Assembly (NCBI GenBank): GCA_013150915.1
Contig: JAADJE010000014.1
Location: 1-32,762 of the forward strand
Length of the DNA: 32,762 nucleotides
Source: Gammaproteobacteria bacterium
Lineage (GTDB): Bacteria > Pseudomonadota > Gammaproteobacteria > BMS3Bbin11
Direction: 5' to 3'
Every line of letters begins with the position of its first letter. Positions within the stretch are counted from its first letter, which is position 1. Made by a program: the position numbers and the translations under genes. This document shows, piece after piece, positions 7,087 to 15,153 of this stretch. A model generated the notes under the pieces. That model saw only the letters and a program-made list of their open reading frames with translations. It had not been told where the DNA came from and ran no database searches.

Positions 7087-7494
7087 GCGGATCACCTTTT
7101 AGTATTAGTAAAAATAAATGAGTAAATTGTCTGTTACCGATCGGTTACCATCAACCTTGCTGGTCGATCAAAACGTGACTTTTACTACTGAAGCCAAGTA
7201 TAAAACCTAGGTGTTACTTACAGGTCAAGCTATTTTAAAAAATTGTAACGACTACCAATGGGGTAAATCTTGACACAATAGATTAAATTTATCACCTACC
7301 TGAAGATTTTTCTCCATTAGATGATTTAACGGCCCTATAAAAAGCAGCGGAATCAGACTCGATAGAAGAGAGTTGTCAGGGACCTCCTGCCTTATTCGTC
7401 ATCGTGAGGAAGGTAGTGACAAAGAAGTCTCTAAGGAACCTCTGATCATTTAGCTTTTTTTTAAAATTATCATTCGGAATTAATCAGAGACTCC
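7087..7494. other. Intergenic region with palindrome and repeat element
   Basis: This 408-bp gap contains a 10-bp perfect palindrome ACCGATCGGT (7136-7145) about 50 nt upstream of the YVTN gene, a fragment resembling a dispersed repeat (CGTCATCGTGAGGAAGG near 7398) and the MITE-like element at 7433-7496. No coding potential is seen. Confidence 0.5.
7136..7145. promoter_or_regulatory. Palindrome upstream of the YVTN gene
   Basis: ACCGATCGGT is a perfect 10-bp palindrome flanked by GTT and TAC (GTTACCGATCGGTTACC). It lies 50 nt upstream of the YVTN start. It could be an operator; no regulator is identifiable. Confidence 0.25.
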
Positions 7495-7496
7495 TT
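7433..7496. repeat. MITE-like element, short copy (64 bp)
   Basis: It begins AAGGAACCTCTGAT and ends AATCAGAGACTCCTT, imperfect terminal inverted repeats matching those of the element at 11506-11638. There is no ORF inside. Its right end overlaps the stop codon of the PagL-like gene on the minus strand, where the hairpin could also terminate transcription. Confidence 0.6.
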
Positions 7497-8097
7497 AAAA
7501 CGGTAATTTGATACCAAACAACAATTTACTGGAGTTCAGTGGGTCATTCGGTTCTTTAAAGCCTCCGTTAGATAGATGATGGTATCGATACTCTACACTC
7601 AAACCGAACTTGCCCAACAGTAAGCCCAGGCCTATTCCTGCTTGATAGGAGCCTTTCAGACGGGAGCTGGTTCCAGGTATTTCCGCTTTTGTATAAACTG
7701 GCCCACCCCCTATTAAGATAAAAGGTTGCAAGCGCTGGCTTGCAATGAACGTCCAGTTCACATTCATGGTAAAACCAATCATGGCTGGCTCATCGGGGTC
7801 TCGCAACAGCGTCAACGGTATTTCTACCAGTACTGACTTACGGTTCAGGTACCAGGATTTCCCACGAGTCCTTGCCTGTGGATACGGGTGCCTCAGGATG
7901 ATGTCGGTAGTGTCTACTTTTTCCTGCGTGGCACCCCAACCGGGATGAGAACTGCCTGCACCGACTAGCAGGTACCAGTTATTATCGGAGAACTTTTCCT
8001 GTTTATCCGGATTATCACCCGCAAACCCCGGTGACGAAACAATAAAAGTGGCCAATAATGAGTATAGCCGCAGAAGAATGATTTGCCGATGATGCAT
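7495..8097 (-). CDS. PagL-like outer-membrane lipid A deacylase family protein
   Basis: This 200-aa protein has a signal peptide (residues ~1-26, ending SSPGFAGD) and alternating beta strands, and ends in LLFGIKLPF, a phenylalanine-terminated outer-membrane barrel signature. Residues 173-188 contain the PagL/acyloxyacyl-hydrolase motif HHLSNGGFKEPNDPLN, giving H174 and S176 of the catalytic site. The position equivalent to the third residue of P. aeruginosa PagL (Glu140, from memory) is Asn188, so 3-O-deacylase activity is not assured. PagL enzymes remove the acyl chain at position 3 of lipid A in the outer membrane. The stop codon lies within the end of a MITE-like element, but the protein appears complete. 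No strong Shine-Dalgarno is seen. Confidence 0.7.
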   Translation of the reverse strand: MHHRQIILLRLYSLLATFIVSSPGFAGDNPDKQEKFSDNNWYLLVGAGSSHPGWGATQEKVDTTDIILRHPYPQARTRGKSWYLNRKSVLVEIPLTLLRDPDEPAMIGFTMNVNWTFIASQRLQPFILIGGGPVYTKAEIPGTSSRLKGSYQAGIGLGLLLGKFGLSVEYRYHHLSNGGFKEPNDPLNSSKLLFGIKLPF

Positions 8098-8139
8098 CTG
8101 TGAACAGGATCTAGTCTATCAATAGTAACGGCTGTCTGT

Positions 8140-8562
8140 TTAGTTGCACTTTCCTTTCAGTACGGTGGTAATTGAATTCTTAAGATTCTCCATCCACGAA
8201 TTGGCATTCGGGTGAATCTTTTCTACCCCTGCGCTATCAATCGAATGCTTCAGGTTATTACTGCTTTTATATTTGATATCGAAACGGCTATTAGTGTAAT
8301 TAATATCAACCACCAGCGTATGTTTGCCACGAACAACAATCTTGCCCTGGGTGTAACCTGTTTGCTCATTAGACGGGATCCAGTTCTTGGCAGCCAGGCC
8401 GGTATTAATACCTTTCTTTACCTCAGACATGCTGAGGTCACATCCCCAGGATATCGAACCCGGGTTTAGCAGAGGTACTGCCCATCTTGCATTTGCAGTA
8501 TTAACGACTGATAGACTTCCAATAACAACCAGTAACAATCCGAATCCTGTTTTTTTAATCAT
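8140..8562 (-). CDS. Small exported protein of unknown function
   Basis: This 140-aa protein has a signal peptide (residues 1-25, KKTGFGLLLVVIGSLSVVNTANA). The mature part contains Cys41 and a terminal Cys139 that could form a disulfide, the pattern KIVVRGKHTLVVDINYTNS, then FDIKYKSSNNL, and a late IHPNANSWMENLKNSI helix. That combination recurs in small periplasmic proteins of proteobacteria for which I know no function. A strong GGAGG sits 9-10 nt before the ATG. The gene precedes the PagL-like gene on the same strand (42-nt gap), so the two may be co-transcribed, suggesting an envelope role. Confidence 0.6.
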   Translation of the reverse strand: MIKKTGFGLLLVVIGSLSVVNTANARWAVPLLNPGSISWGCDLSMSEVKKGINTGLAAKNWIPSNEQTGYTQGKIVVRGKHTLVVDINYTNSRFDIKYKSSNNLKHSIDSAGVEKIHPNANSWMENLKNSITTVLKGKCN

Positions 8563-8613
8563 TTATTTTTCCTCCATCCCTGTTCAGTTTCTGTTGATTA
8601 AAGGCAGCTCTCT

Positions 8614-8703
8614 GTGTCGTCCTTGCAAGAAATCTGCGGCGAAGCGGTCTCCAGTCCCTTATATCGATACTATGATACAGCTACGCTTTGCTCACAATGA
8701 CGG
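8614..8703. repeat. Degenerate dispersed repeat
   Basis: GTGTCGTCCTTGCAAG at the left and CTCACAATGACGGG at the right are imperfect inverted copies, and GCGAAGCGGTCTCC lies inside. This resembles the widespread CGTCATTGCGAGG...GAAGCAATCTC intergenic repeat of many Proteobacteria. Related pieces occur near 7398, 11543 and 22541. Confidence 0.5.
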
Positions 8704-8763
8704 GCAACACCAAATAGCAGAGACACCCTGATTGATTTATTGCCGACATCTATTATCCTTGAA

Positions 8764-9417
8764 CTATCTTATCTTATCCAGCATTCGATGGTTATGCGTC
8801 ACTGTAGCGTATATCCGACCGGCCCAGTACCAGTGTAGAAAAAGTGTTTCTGTAAGCAGTTTGCCTAACGACAAATCAATCGATTCTTCAGCTGCACAGG
8901 GTCGTGTTACAAAATCAAGTCCACGTGCGAGGGTTTGAAGGCGTTCAAGATGATACCGATTGCTAACCAGTACCACTTCATCAAACAAGCTAAACCAGCA
9001 TCGAGAATTCTTCATGTTTTCTAGTGTATTGGTGGATATCTCTTCCATTGAAATAGCGGTAGCAGGGATGTCCTGTTCAATCAAATATTGATTTCCTGCC
9101 TGAGCCTCACTGATACCCAGGCTAGGGCGCCCACCAATTATCCTGATAACAGCATCATCTGATTCACGATAAAGATTTACCACACGATCAAGTCTTAACC
9201 GGTAATCAGTTGAAATTTCTCCCTTTTTAAGCTGATGTCCGGGGACCGCAATAGCCGTGACATTATTGCTAGTATGTTGAGAAGTCATTGCGCGCTTCCT
9301 GACGCGGAGAAAAACAAATACATGGCTCAGGCCCAGTGTCAGTGTACCAACCAGGAGTGACAGAAATAGAGTGAACCTGGCATCACCATCAAATCCTTTT
9401 CGCCTCAAGTTTTTCAT
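8764..9417 (-). CDS. DUF218 (YdcF/SanA/ElyC-like) membrane-anchored protein
   Basis: This 217-aa protein has one N-terminal membrane segment (about residues 16-38, LFLSLLVGTLTLGLSHVFVF). A DUF218 domain follows: AIAVPGHQLKKG, RLRLDRVVNLYRE, the glycine segment IIGGRP, the family motif ISTNTLENMKNS near residue 130 and VVLVSNRYHLERL. Family members are linked to envelope and polysaccharide or lipid-carrier metabolism, with no settled biochemistry. It overlaps the upstream glycosyltransferase by ATGA (9414-9417), so the two are translationally coupled and probably work on the same glycan or glycolipid. A link with the neighbouring polyene locus is possible but unproven. Confidence 0.75.
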   Translation of the reverse strand: MKNLRRKGFDGDARFTLFLSLLVGTLTLGLSHVFVFLRVRKRAMTSQHTSNNVTAIAVPGHQLKKGEISTDYRLRLDRVVNLYRESDDAVIRIIGGRPSLGISEAQAGNQYLIEQDIPATAISMEEISTNTLENMKNSRCWFSLFDEVVLVSNRYHLERLQTLARGLDFVTRPCAAEESIDLSLGKLLTETLFLHWYWAGRIYATVTHNHRMLDKIR

Positions 9418-10145
9418 TTCTCTTTTGCGATAATTACTCGATAAAAACCAGGTAGGTTCATGCCCTTGCGAAATAGACGCCCAGCTACCATTTTTGTAAT
9501 TCGCATGATGTCATTAACCGATTCAAAATGGCTGGGGCGCATGGATTCAGTATAAATAGCGGGTATCTGTACGGCTTTAGTCCTGATTCCTTTTGAGCCT
9601 GCTTCAATAAGAATTTCACTTTCAAAAACAAAAGATTTATCACGGGACGTATCCAACTCGATACCTTTCAATAAACTTGCGGGGTAATAACGAAAACCTG
9701 ACTGCGAATCCTCAATTGGATAACCTGAAGCCCAGGCAATCCAGAAATTAGCAAAGCGGTTGGCCCTGTATCGCGATATTGGTATCGAATCCCGATCATG
9801 TAACCTGGATCCGATAATAATGGTGTCAGGGTTGTCTATGGCCAGTTGAACCAACTTCGGTATATCCTCGGGTCGATGTTGGCCATCACCATCAAGCGTT
9901 ATAACACCCTCAACACCCCTGGCCAGCGCTTCCTGCATTCCCCTCCAGAGAGAGGCCGCCTTGCCCATATTTGTTTCATTTCGAAGTAAACATACTGGCA
10001 GGCCCCGCAATACCCCACTTGTCTCATCACCTGAACCATCATCAACGACGATCACTTTTTCGCATTGAAGAATTGATCGCTCAGTGACATCGCGAATTGT
10101 GCCTTCTTCATAATAGGCAGGAATAACGACAGCGAATGAAATCAT
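9414..10145 (-). CDS. Family 2 glycosyltransferase (DPM/DPG synthase-like)
   Basis: This 243-aa soluble GT-A protein opens with FAVVIPAYYEEGTI. It then has the nucleotide-binding VVDDGSGDET (D35, D36), GKAASLWRGM and the DxD metal site LDGDGQHRPEDI (D85, D87), then DSQSGFRYYP near 155. The closest group is the dolichyl/polyprenyl-phosphate sugar synthases, without the C-terminal membrane domain some carry. It would transfer a sugar from a nucleotide donor to a lipid phosphate or lipid-linked acceptor at the cytoplasmic face. It is coupled to the DUF218 gene. APE loci often include such a glycosyltransferase; this one lies 1.5 kb from the operon on the other strand and may supply that step. 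Confidence 0.82.
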   Translation of the reverse strand: MISFAVVIPAYYEEGTIRDVTERSILQCEKVIVVDDGSGDETSGVLRGLPVCLLRNETNMGKAASLWRGMQEALARGVEGVITLDGDGQHRPEDIPKLVQLAIDNPDTIIIGSRLHDRDSIPISRYRANRFANFWIAWASGYPIEDSQSGFRYYPASLLKGIELDTSRDKSFVFESEILIEAGSKGIRTKAVQIPAIYTESMRPSHFESVNDIMRITKMVAGRLFRKGMNLPGFYRVIIAKEK

Positions 10146-10416
10146 AGTTCTATTTTCAACCCTTAACAGGCCTGACTAGAAAAACGGCCTTCTTCGTATT
10201 ACCTCATACCCTTTCGATATCATCGGTATGGGCGAGTGCAAGCCCAAAAGATCATGACTTTTATTGCGCAGGATAAAAACAATACACCAATTTTCATGTT
10301 TGCTCCTGGCAATATAAAATGGGATAAAATACCTCCGATAATACCACCTGATTATTTTTAATGTGCAGAGGGGTTTATGAAAAGGCCCCGTCGAACAACC
10401 CAGCTTAAGAAAATAC

Positions 10417-11262
10417 ATGTCATATATACAACGAATAAACACCTGCAACAACGCACGTCTCAAAGGCTATGTCCCTTTCATAATCAGTGGCCTGCAGGTG
10501 GGGTGGCTAAAGCCTCACTTTATCGAACAACTGGCCGAATGGTCGAATATTTTCCATCACGACGAAAAGTCGGTACAGCTCAATGACAACATCAAGGGTT
10601 TCAATGAACGCAGCGAAATGGTAGATAAGCTTATTCATGTACTGGTACAAAAGCAGATTATTAAGGCTTACCTTAATGAACCCTACCCAGTGACGGTGGG
10701 TGATCGCAGTGAGGCTATAATGACACTGGATAGAAGTGCCGTGTCATATTTCGGCATCCGCAGCTTTGGCCAGCACCTGAATGGTTACGTGCTAAAAAGT
10801 AATGACATTCACCTGTGGATAGCTCATCGTGCTAAAGACCGGTACATCGCCCCCGGCAAGCTGGACAACATGGTTGCCGGAGGCCTTCCCTGGTATACCA
10901 CATTAAAAGAAAATCTGATTAAAGAATGTGCTGAAGAAGCCGGCATGAACAAAGCTCTGGTAAGTCAGGCACAAGCGACAGGTACCGTCAGTTATATTGC
11001 GGAGTCAGTAAATGGCATCAAGCCTGACACCCTGTACTGTTACGATATTGAACTACCCGAAGACTTCGTGCCTGTTTGTACCGACGGAGAAGTCGAGTCA
11101 TTCGAATTAATCCCCGTCAATGAGGTCATGGAGACTGTCCGCAATAGTGAAGACTTTAAGCCGAATTGTAACCTGGTCATCATCGACTTTCTGATCCGTC
11201 ATGGTTTACTGGATCCTGATCAGGCGGGGTACGCTGAACTGGCACGCAAGCTCCACCAATAG
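10417..11262 (+). CDS. DUF4743-Nudix hydrolase
   Basis: This 281-aa protein has an N-terminal DUF4743 region (about 1-115, GYVPFIISGLQVGWLKPHF) fused to a Nudix domain. The Nudix helix spans 155-177 (GGLPWYTTLK, then LIKECAEEAGM). The first Glu of the classical signature is Thr and Arg is Lys, but the metal-binding E170, E173 and E174 are kept; these changes are common in the thiamine-pyrophosphokinase-associated branch that includes yeast YJR142W. Related eukaryotic proteins hydrolyse oxidised or damaged thiamine diphosphate analogues, a plausible but unproven role here. The start matches the family N-terminus, though no clear Shine-Dalgarno precedes it. The gene is monocistronic and divergent from the GT2 gene. 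Confidence 0.78.
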   Translation: MSYIQRINTCNNARLKGYVPFIISGLQVGWLKPHFIEQLAEWSNIFHHDEKSVQLNDNIKGFNERSEMVDKLIHVLVQKQIIKAYLNEPYPVTVGDRSEAIMTLDRSAVSYFGIRSFGQHLNGYVLKSNDIHLWIAHRAKDRYIAPGKLDNMVAGGLPWYTTLKENLIKECAEEAGMNKALVSQAQATGTVSYIAESVNGIKPDTLYCYDIELPEDFVPVCTDGEVESFELIPVNEVMETVRNSEDFKPNCNLVIIDFLIRHGLLDPDQAGYAELARKLHQ

Positions 11263-11505
11263 GCTCGGCATACCTCTCCAGGTACTTCTCTACCGTCCTC
11301 TGATCTCTGGATTCAATCTGATTATTCATGAATTAAAGATGTCCCCTTATTTACTGTCAGGGATTAATCGCTCGTCACCGGCCTGCGCCCGCTGCATACC
11401 GAGGGTCAATTGTACCCTACGGACATTTTCCACAGGATGACTGCTCTTTCCTGGCAGTCGCGAGCAACGAAACGCGGCGATCTCATGCCATACAATCAAC
11501 TACTT

Positions 11506-11638
11506 AAGGAACCTCTGATTTATTCACACTGCAAGGAACACACCGACGAAGCAATCTCTAAGTGGTTGATTACATTGTATGAGATTGCCATATTTCACTC
11601 TCAATGAGGTGTTTTTTTGAGTTAATCAGATGTTCCTT
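11506..11638. mobile_element. MITE-like element (133 bp)
   Basis: The terminal inverted repeats AAGGAACCTCTGATT (11506-11520) and AATCAGATGTTCCTT (11624-11638) match at 14 of 15 positions. The interior has no ORF and includes ACGAAGCAATCTC and GAGATTGCC, fragments of a dispersed repeat also seen elsewhere in the window. A shorter relative with the same ends lies at 7433-7496. It is non-autonomous; no cognate transposase is in the window. Confidence 0.7.
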
Positions 11639-11648
11639 GGGTTATAAT
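11617..11648 (+). promoter_or_regulatory. Candidate promoter of the polyene operon
   Basis: A perfect -10 TATAAT at 11643-11648 begins 5 nt beyond the MITE-like element, about 41 nt before the ACP start. The only -35-like sequence is TTGAGT at 11617-11622 inside the element, with a long 20-bp spacer, so the element may supply part of the promoter or an activator may be needed. The ACP ribosome binding region is GGAG (11677-11680) or AGGGG (11682-11686). Confidence 0.5.
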
Positions 11649-11689
11649 CGTCCGATATTACAACTGTATAAAAAGTGGAGTAGGGGTTA

Positions 11690-11950
11690 ATGTCGGAGTT
11701 TGAAAACGAAATAGCCGAGATGATTATTGAAGTATTGAATCTGGAGGATATCTCAGTGGATGGTATCGATGCAGAGGCGGCGTTATTTGGTGAGGGTCTT
11801 TGTCTGGATTCTATCGATGCACTGGAACTTGCGCTGGTAATCTCACAGCGCTACGGTTTTCAGGTTAAAGCCGATGACGCCGACAATAAAAATATTTTTA
11901 GCTCATTGCGTGCACTTGCCGGGCACATAGAAGCCAACCGAGCAGGCTGA
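11690..11950 (+). CDS. Acyl carrier protein of aryl polyene type
   Basis: This 86-aa ACP has the phosphopantetheine serine in GLCLDSIDALELAL (S41) and a family-typical C-terminal helix. The LDSIDALEL form is characteristic of APE carriers (ApeE/ApeF type). It would hold the growing polyene as a thioester during extension. It is the first gene of an eleven-gene operon, 8 nt from the next. Characterised APE loci have two ACPs (ApeE and ApeF); only one is found here, so it must serve both loading and elongation, or a partner is encoded elsewhere. Confidence 0.85.
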   Translation: MSEFENEIAEMIIEVLNLEDISVDGIDAEAALFGEGLCLDSIDALELALVISQRYGFQVKADDADNKNIFSSLRALAGHIEANRAG

Positions 11951-11958
11951 TTCATACA

Positions 11959-12588
11959 TTGAACAGGGAGATACAGTTATTTTTCCCCATCTTGCTGCTT
12001 ACTTATCCCGCAGTACTTCATTTCAGCATTTATTCGGGTCATGTTGATCTGGCGGTCACCTATCTCACGTTTCTGTTAAGTATCCCATTTCTGTGTGCCG
12101 TGCTCAGGTGGAGGAGGCCCGGCCCCTGGCAGATTGTCGCGATCGTCCTGGCAACAATTTTACTGATCTCAGCAGCGGGCAATGAATACTATATCGTTAA
12201 GTTAGTTCCATTAAGTGTAAATGGTATTTTACTGTGGTTTTTTGCCTCAACACTGCTTAATGGTAGCACCCCATTGGTAACCCGTTTTGCCAGCCTGATG
12301 CGGCAGGATATGCCGCCTGCTGTTCTGGTCTATACACGCTATGCGACGGTTGCATGGGTGATATACTTTCTGATGATGTTTATTATTTCATTGCTACTCG
12401 CTTTCTATGCGCCGATCGAGATGTGGTCTTTTTTCAGCAACATTCTTAGTTATATTCTGTTGTTGTTGATGTTCCTGGCTGAATTCACAGTGCGAAGAAT
12501 GTTGCTCCCTGAACATATGGACTATGGTTTTGTTGAGTTCATACAACGTCTACGGAAGCTGGACTTCAGGCGTGTCATTAAGCAGTGA
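11959..12588 (+). CDS. Polyene-cluster membrane protein (COG4648, ApeG-like)
   Basis: This 209-aa protein has about six hydrophobic segments (LFFPILLLTYPAVLHFSIYS near the start; later IVAIVLATILLISAAG, WVIYFLMMFIISLLLAFYA and ILLLLMFLAEFTVRRML). It ends in a short basic cytoplasmic tail, PEHMDYGFVEFIQRLRKLDF. Size and order between ACP and AMP-ligase match the COG4648 protein of APE loci, whose exact function is not established; it may anchor the enzyme complex. The start is TTG at 11959, 8 nt after the ACP stop; no ATG is available near the N-terminus. It overlaps the next gene by 4 nt. Confidence 0.7.
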   Translation: MNREIQLFFPILLLTYPAVLHFSIYSGHVDLAVTYLTFLLSIPFLCAVLRWRRPGPWQIVAIVLATILLISAAGNEYYIVKLVPLSVNGILLWFFASTLLNGSTPLVTRFASLMRQDMPPAVLVYTRYATVAWVIYFLMMFIISLLLAFYAPIEMWSFFSNILSYILLLLMFLAEFTVRRMLLPEHMDYGFVEFIQRLRKLDFRRVIKQ

Positions 12589-13910
12589 ACCCGTATCCGT
12601 TAATAGCCAGAAATGATTTCGACCGAGTCTGGATTATTACAGCAGAAGATCAGTTGACTGTCGGTGAAGTTTTGTTCCAGGCAAGAACCCTGTCACAGCA
12701 ATTGCCAGATCATCCATGCTGTCTTTTGCTTTGTGAACAACGCATCAATTTTATTATTGGTTTTCTGGCGGCTCTGTGGCGCGGGCAGACTGTACTGTTA
12801 CCGCCGAACCGCTTGCTTAACGTTACACTGTCACTGCTTGACGACTATCCTGATAGTTACTGTTTGACAGATACGGATGCTGGTGTCTGTGATGCAGAGT
12901 TATTTCGCTATGATTATGGCACGGCTGTGCAGGGTTCCATTACTGAGGTTCCTCTGATTGATTCCACACAGCAGGCCTGCCTGGTGTTCACATCGGGTAG
13001 CACTGGGAAGCCCGTAGCCAATGCAAAATTATGGGGCGACCTTGTTAGGGGAGCGAGGCTTTTACAATTACGTTACGGTTTTACCGAAAAAGACTATTTA
13101 GTGGCAACGGTGCCTCCACAGCATATGTATGGGCTGGAAACCACGGTATTACTACCGATGATGAATCCTGTATCTGTATACGGCGGTATGCCTTTCTTCC
13201 CGGAAGATATTCGCCAGGCACTGTCACTCTCCAGTAAGCCAGCAACCCTGTTTACTACCCCCCTGCACCTGAGAATTTGTGTACAGGCTCGGTTAAGTTG
13301 GCCTGAACTGCGCCAGCTTATTTCTGCTACCGCACCGCTGAGTAGAGAAGATGGAATTCGGGCTGAACGGGAATTTTGTGCAGGACTGGGAGAGATCTAC
13401 GGCAGTACCGAAACTGGTGCGATTGCCTCACGCAATACGGTCAATGAGCAAAGCTGGACTCTATATGATGATGTGAAACTACTGTTTGATGAGAGCGGTG
13501 TCAGAGTGCTTGCACGTCATCTACCGCATAGGCCAATCCTGTCAGACAGGATTGAAGCGCTTGATGATGAGCATTTCCTGATGTATGGACGTACATCAGA
13601 CATGATGAAGGTTGCGGGTAAGCGTGTCTCCTTAGCGGATCTGAATCACAAGCTCAATGCAATACAGGGTGTTGAAGACGGTGTGTTCATGCAAGTTGAG
13701 GCGGCATCAGGTGATGTTTCACGACTGTGTGCGGTGATTGTCTCGGCTGAGTTGTCTCAGGCCGATGTCATTAACGTCCTGAGACAGCAGATCGATCCGG
13801 TATTTCTACCCCGGCCGGTGTTTAAAGTTGATACACTACCTCGGAATGAAACAGGAAAAATACCGCGTTCAGAGATGGTCAAGTTACTGTCAATTCTAAT
13901 GGACCGATGA
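12585..13910 (+). CDS. AMP-dependent aryl acid:ACP ligase (ApeH-like)
   Basis: This 441-aa adenylating enzyme has a P-loop FTSGSTGKPV at 135-144, the adenine-binding YGSTETGA region near 270, and a compact C-terminal subdomain ending LPRNETGKIPRSEM with catalytic Lys425. It is shorter than typical acyl-CoA synthetases, as usual for APE ligases. It probably activates an aromatic starter (4-hydroxybenzoate type) as an adenylate and loads it on the ACP. The GTG start at 12585 overlaps the previous TGA (GTGA), and its own stop overlaps the following dehydratase start by 4 nt. No ammonia-lyase or chorismate lyase is nearby, so the aryl acid must come from elsewhere. Confidence 0.83.
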   Translation: MNPYPLIARNDFDRVWIITAEDQLTVGEVLFQARTLSQQLPDHPCCLLLCEQRINFIIGFLAALWRGQTVLLPPNRLLNVTLSLLDDYPDSYCLTDTDAGVCDAELFRYDYGTAVQGSITEVPLIDSTQQACLVFTSGSTGKPVANAKLWGDLVRGARLLQLRYGFTEKDYLVATVPPQHMYGLETTVLLPMMNPVSVYGGMPFFPEDIRQALSLSSKPATLFTTPLHLRICVQARLSWPELRQLISATAPLSREDGIRAEREFCAGLGEIYGSTETGAIASRNTVNEQSWTLYDDVKLLFDESGVRVLARHLPHRPILSDRIEALDDEHFLMYGRTSDMMKVAGKRVSLADLNHKLNAIQGVEDGVFMQVEAASGDVSRLCAVIVSAELSQADVINVLRQQIDPVFLPRPVFKVDTLPRNETGKIPRSEMVKLLSILMDR

Positions 13911-14257
13911 GCAGCGGTAAGAGGATACTCAGGCAAATTAGTTTTTCACCGGACCATCCGAGTCTGGCAGGGCATTTTCCCGGCAACCCGGTACTGCCAG
14001 GTGTGGTGATACTTGATTATGTCCGTCAGTGTATCGAGGAATGGAAACGCCTTACAGTTGATGCATCGTGCCTGAAGTCAGTAAAATTTTTATCCCCCGT
14101 ATTGATGAGTGACACTTGTGTACAAATTATGGATATAACGCTGGTCGACAAAAGTACAGATATTCTGCAAACCATAAAAATTGAATTCACTTGCCTGCAG
14201 AATGATAATTTGATTGCGCAGGGATTATGGGTATTCCAGGCTGATCGTTCTCAATGA
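13907..14257 (+). CDS. Hotdog 3-hydroxyacyl-ACP dehydratase (ApeI-like)
   Basis: This 116-aa FabZ/FabA-type single hotdog protein carries AGHFPGNPVLPGVVILDYV with the catalytic H23. It dehydrates the beta-hydroxyacyl intermediate so that each cycle leaves a conjugated double bond. In studied APE systems ApeI functions as a heterodimer with ApeP; the second partner here is the gene at 20117. It overlaps both neighbours by ATGA, so translation is coupled. Confidence 0.82.
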   Translation: MSSGKRILRQISFSPDHPSLAGHFPGNPVLPGVVILDYVRQCIEEWKRLTVDASCLKSVKFLSPVLMSDTCVQIMDITLVDKSTDILQTIKIEFTCLQNDNLIAQGLWVFQADRSQ

Positions 14258-15153
14258 GCCAGCCATGGGTTAGTCAGCCCGAACGCGGGAATATTTTCTG
14301 GTTAAACGTAATCGGCTGGATAGCACGCCACCTGGGCAGATCGGTGGCCTCTTTATTTCTCTATCCCATTACGCTGTATTTTTTTGCTACTTCTTCGGTG
14401 ACACGGCGGGCATCCAGGGAGTTTCTCCAGCGTGTACAGGGCGTGGAGGCTTCGGGGCTGGAAGTTTTTCGTCACCACCGCTATTTTGCAGCAACCATAC
14501 TGGACAGGGTCTATTTGCTATTGGACGAAGCGTCACAATTCAATATCGAGACATTTAATGCCGAAGAAGTCCTCGCATATATCGAGAAAGGACAGGGTTG
14601 TTTGCTGTTGGGTGCTCACCTCGGCAGTTTTGAGGTCTTACGTGCGACCGGTGTGCATGATTATCGCGAAACCTTTGAGTTGCGCATCCTGATGCGGGAG
14701 GAACAAAATCGGTCGATTACACAGTTTCTCAATGTCTTGGCACCTGAAGTAGCAAAAACGGTATTACCCATAGGCCGCCCGGACACAATGTTACGGGCCA
14801 AGGAATGCCTGGACGCTGGCGGGCTGGTGGCCATGCTGGCTGACAGGGTGATGGACGATGACAAGTGTATCAGTTGCCAGTTCATGGGTGAGGCCGCAAA
14901 TTTCCCAAAAGGGCCGGCCATCCTTGCGCTGGCCTTAAAAGTGCCTGTGTTTACATGTTTTGGTCTCTATCTGGGTGGCAACCGCTATCAGATTTATTTT
15001 GATTTACTCAGCGATGTTCCAGATGTGAAACGCGAAGACAGGCCGCAGGCGATAGAAGAGTTCACCTGCCGATATGCCAGAATACTGGAACAATACACCA
15101 GCATGGCTCCCTACAACTGGTTTAATTTTTATGACTTCTGGCAGCGTGATTAA
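14254..15153 (+). CDS. LpxL/HtrB-type lysophospholipid acyltransferase
   Basis: This 299-aa protein has an N-terminal hydrophobic stretch (SVASLFLYPITLYFFATSS) and the HX4E catalytic motif in LLGAHLGSFEVL (H122, E127), with the later DAGGLVAMLADRV and FPKGPAILALALKVPVF blocks typical of the LPLAT superfamily. In APE loci this protein, sometimes fused to a glycosyltransferase (ApeJ), is thought to move the polyene from ACP to a lipid acceptor at the inner membrane. Here it stands alone; the only glycosyltransferase of the right type lies outside the operon at 9414-10145. Its end overlaps the LolA-like gene by 23 nt. Confidence 0.8.
   Translation: MSQPWVSQPERGNIFWLNVIGWIARHLGRSVASLFLYPITLYFFATSSVTRRASREFLQRVQGVEASGLEVFRHHRYFAATILDRVYLLLDEASQFNIETFNAEEVLAYIEKGQGCLLLGAHLGSFEVLRATGVHDYRETFELRILMREEQNRSITQFLNVLAPEVAKTVLPIGRPDTMLRAKECLDAGGLVAMLADRVMDDDKCISCQFMGEAANFPKGPAILALALKVPVFTCFGLYLGGNRYQIYFDLLSDVPDVKREDRPQAIEEFTCRYARILEQYTSMAPYNWFNFYDFWQRD

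Larger units (their letters stand above)
11263..11689. other. Intergenic region before the polyene operon
   Basis: This 427-bp gap holds about 240 bp with no recognised feature, the 133-bp MITE-like element (11506-11638) and then the operon promoter. Short reading frames across it look like chance. Confidence 0.5.

Noticed and set aside
10176-10463. 95-aa minus-strand frame between the GT2 and Nudix genes
   Set aside because: It overlaps the Nudix start, has no ribosome binding site and reads as low-conservation Cys/Arg/Tyr-rich sequence typical of a chance frame.
11201-11607. Short plus-strand frames between the Nudix gene and the polyene operon
   Set aside because: One is the shifted tail of the Nudix gene; another runs into the MITE-like element. 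Neither shows a protein-like pattern.
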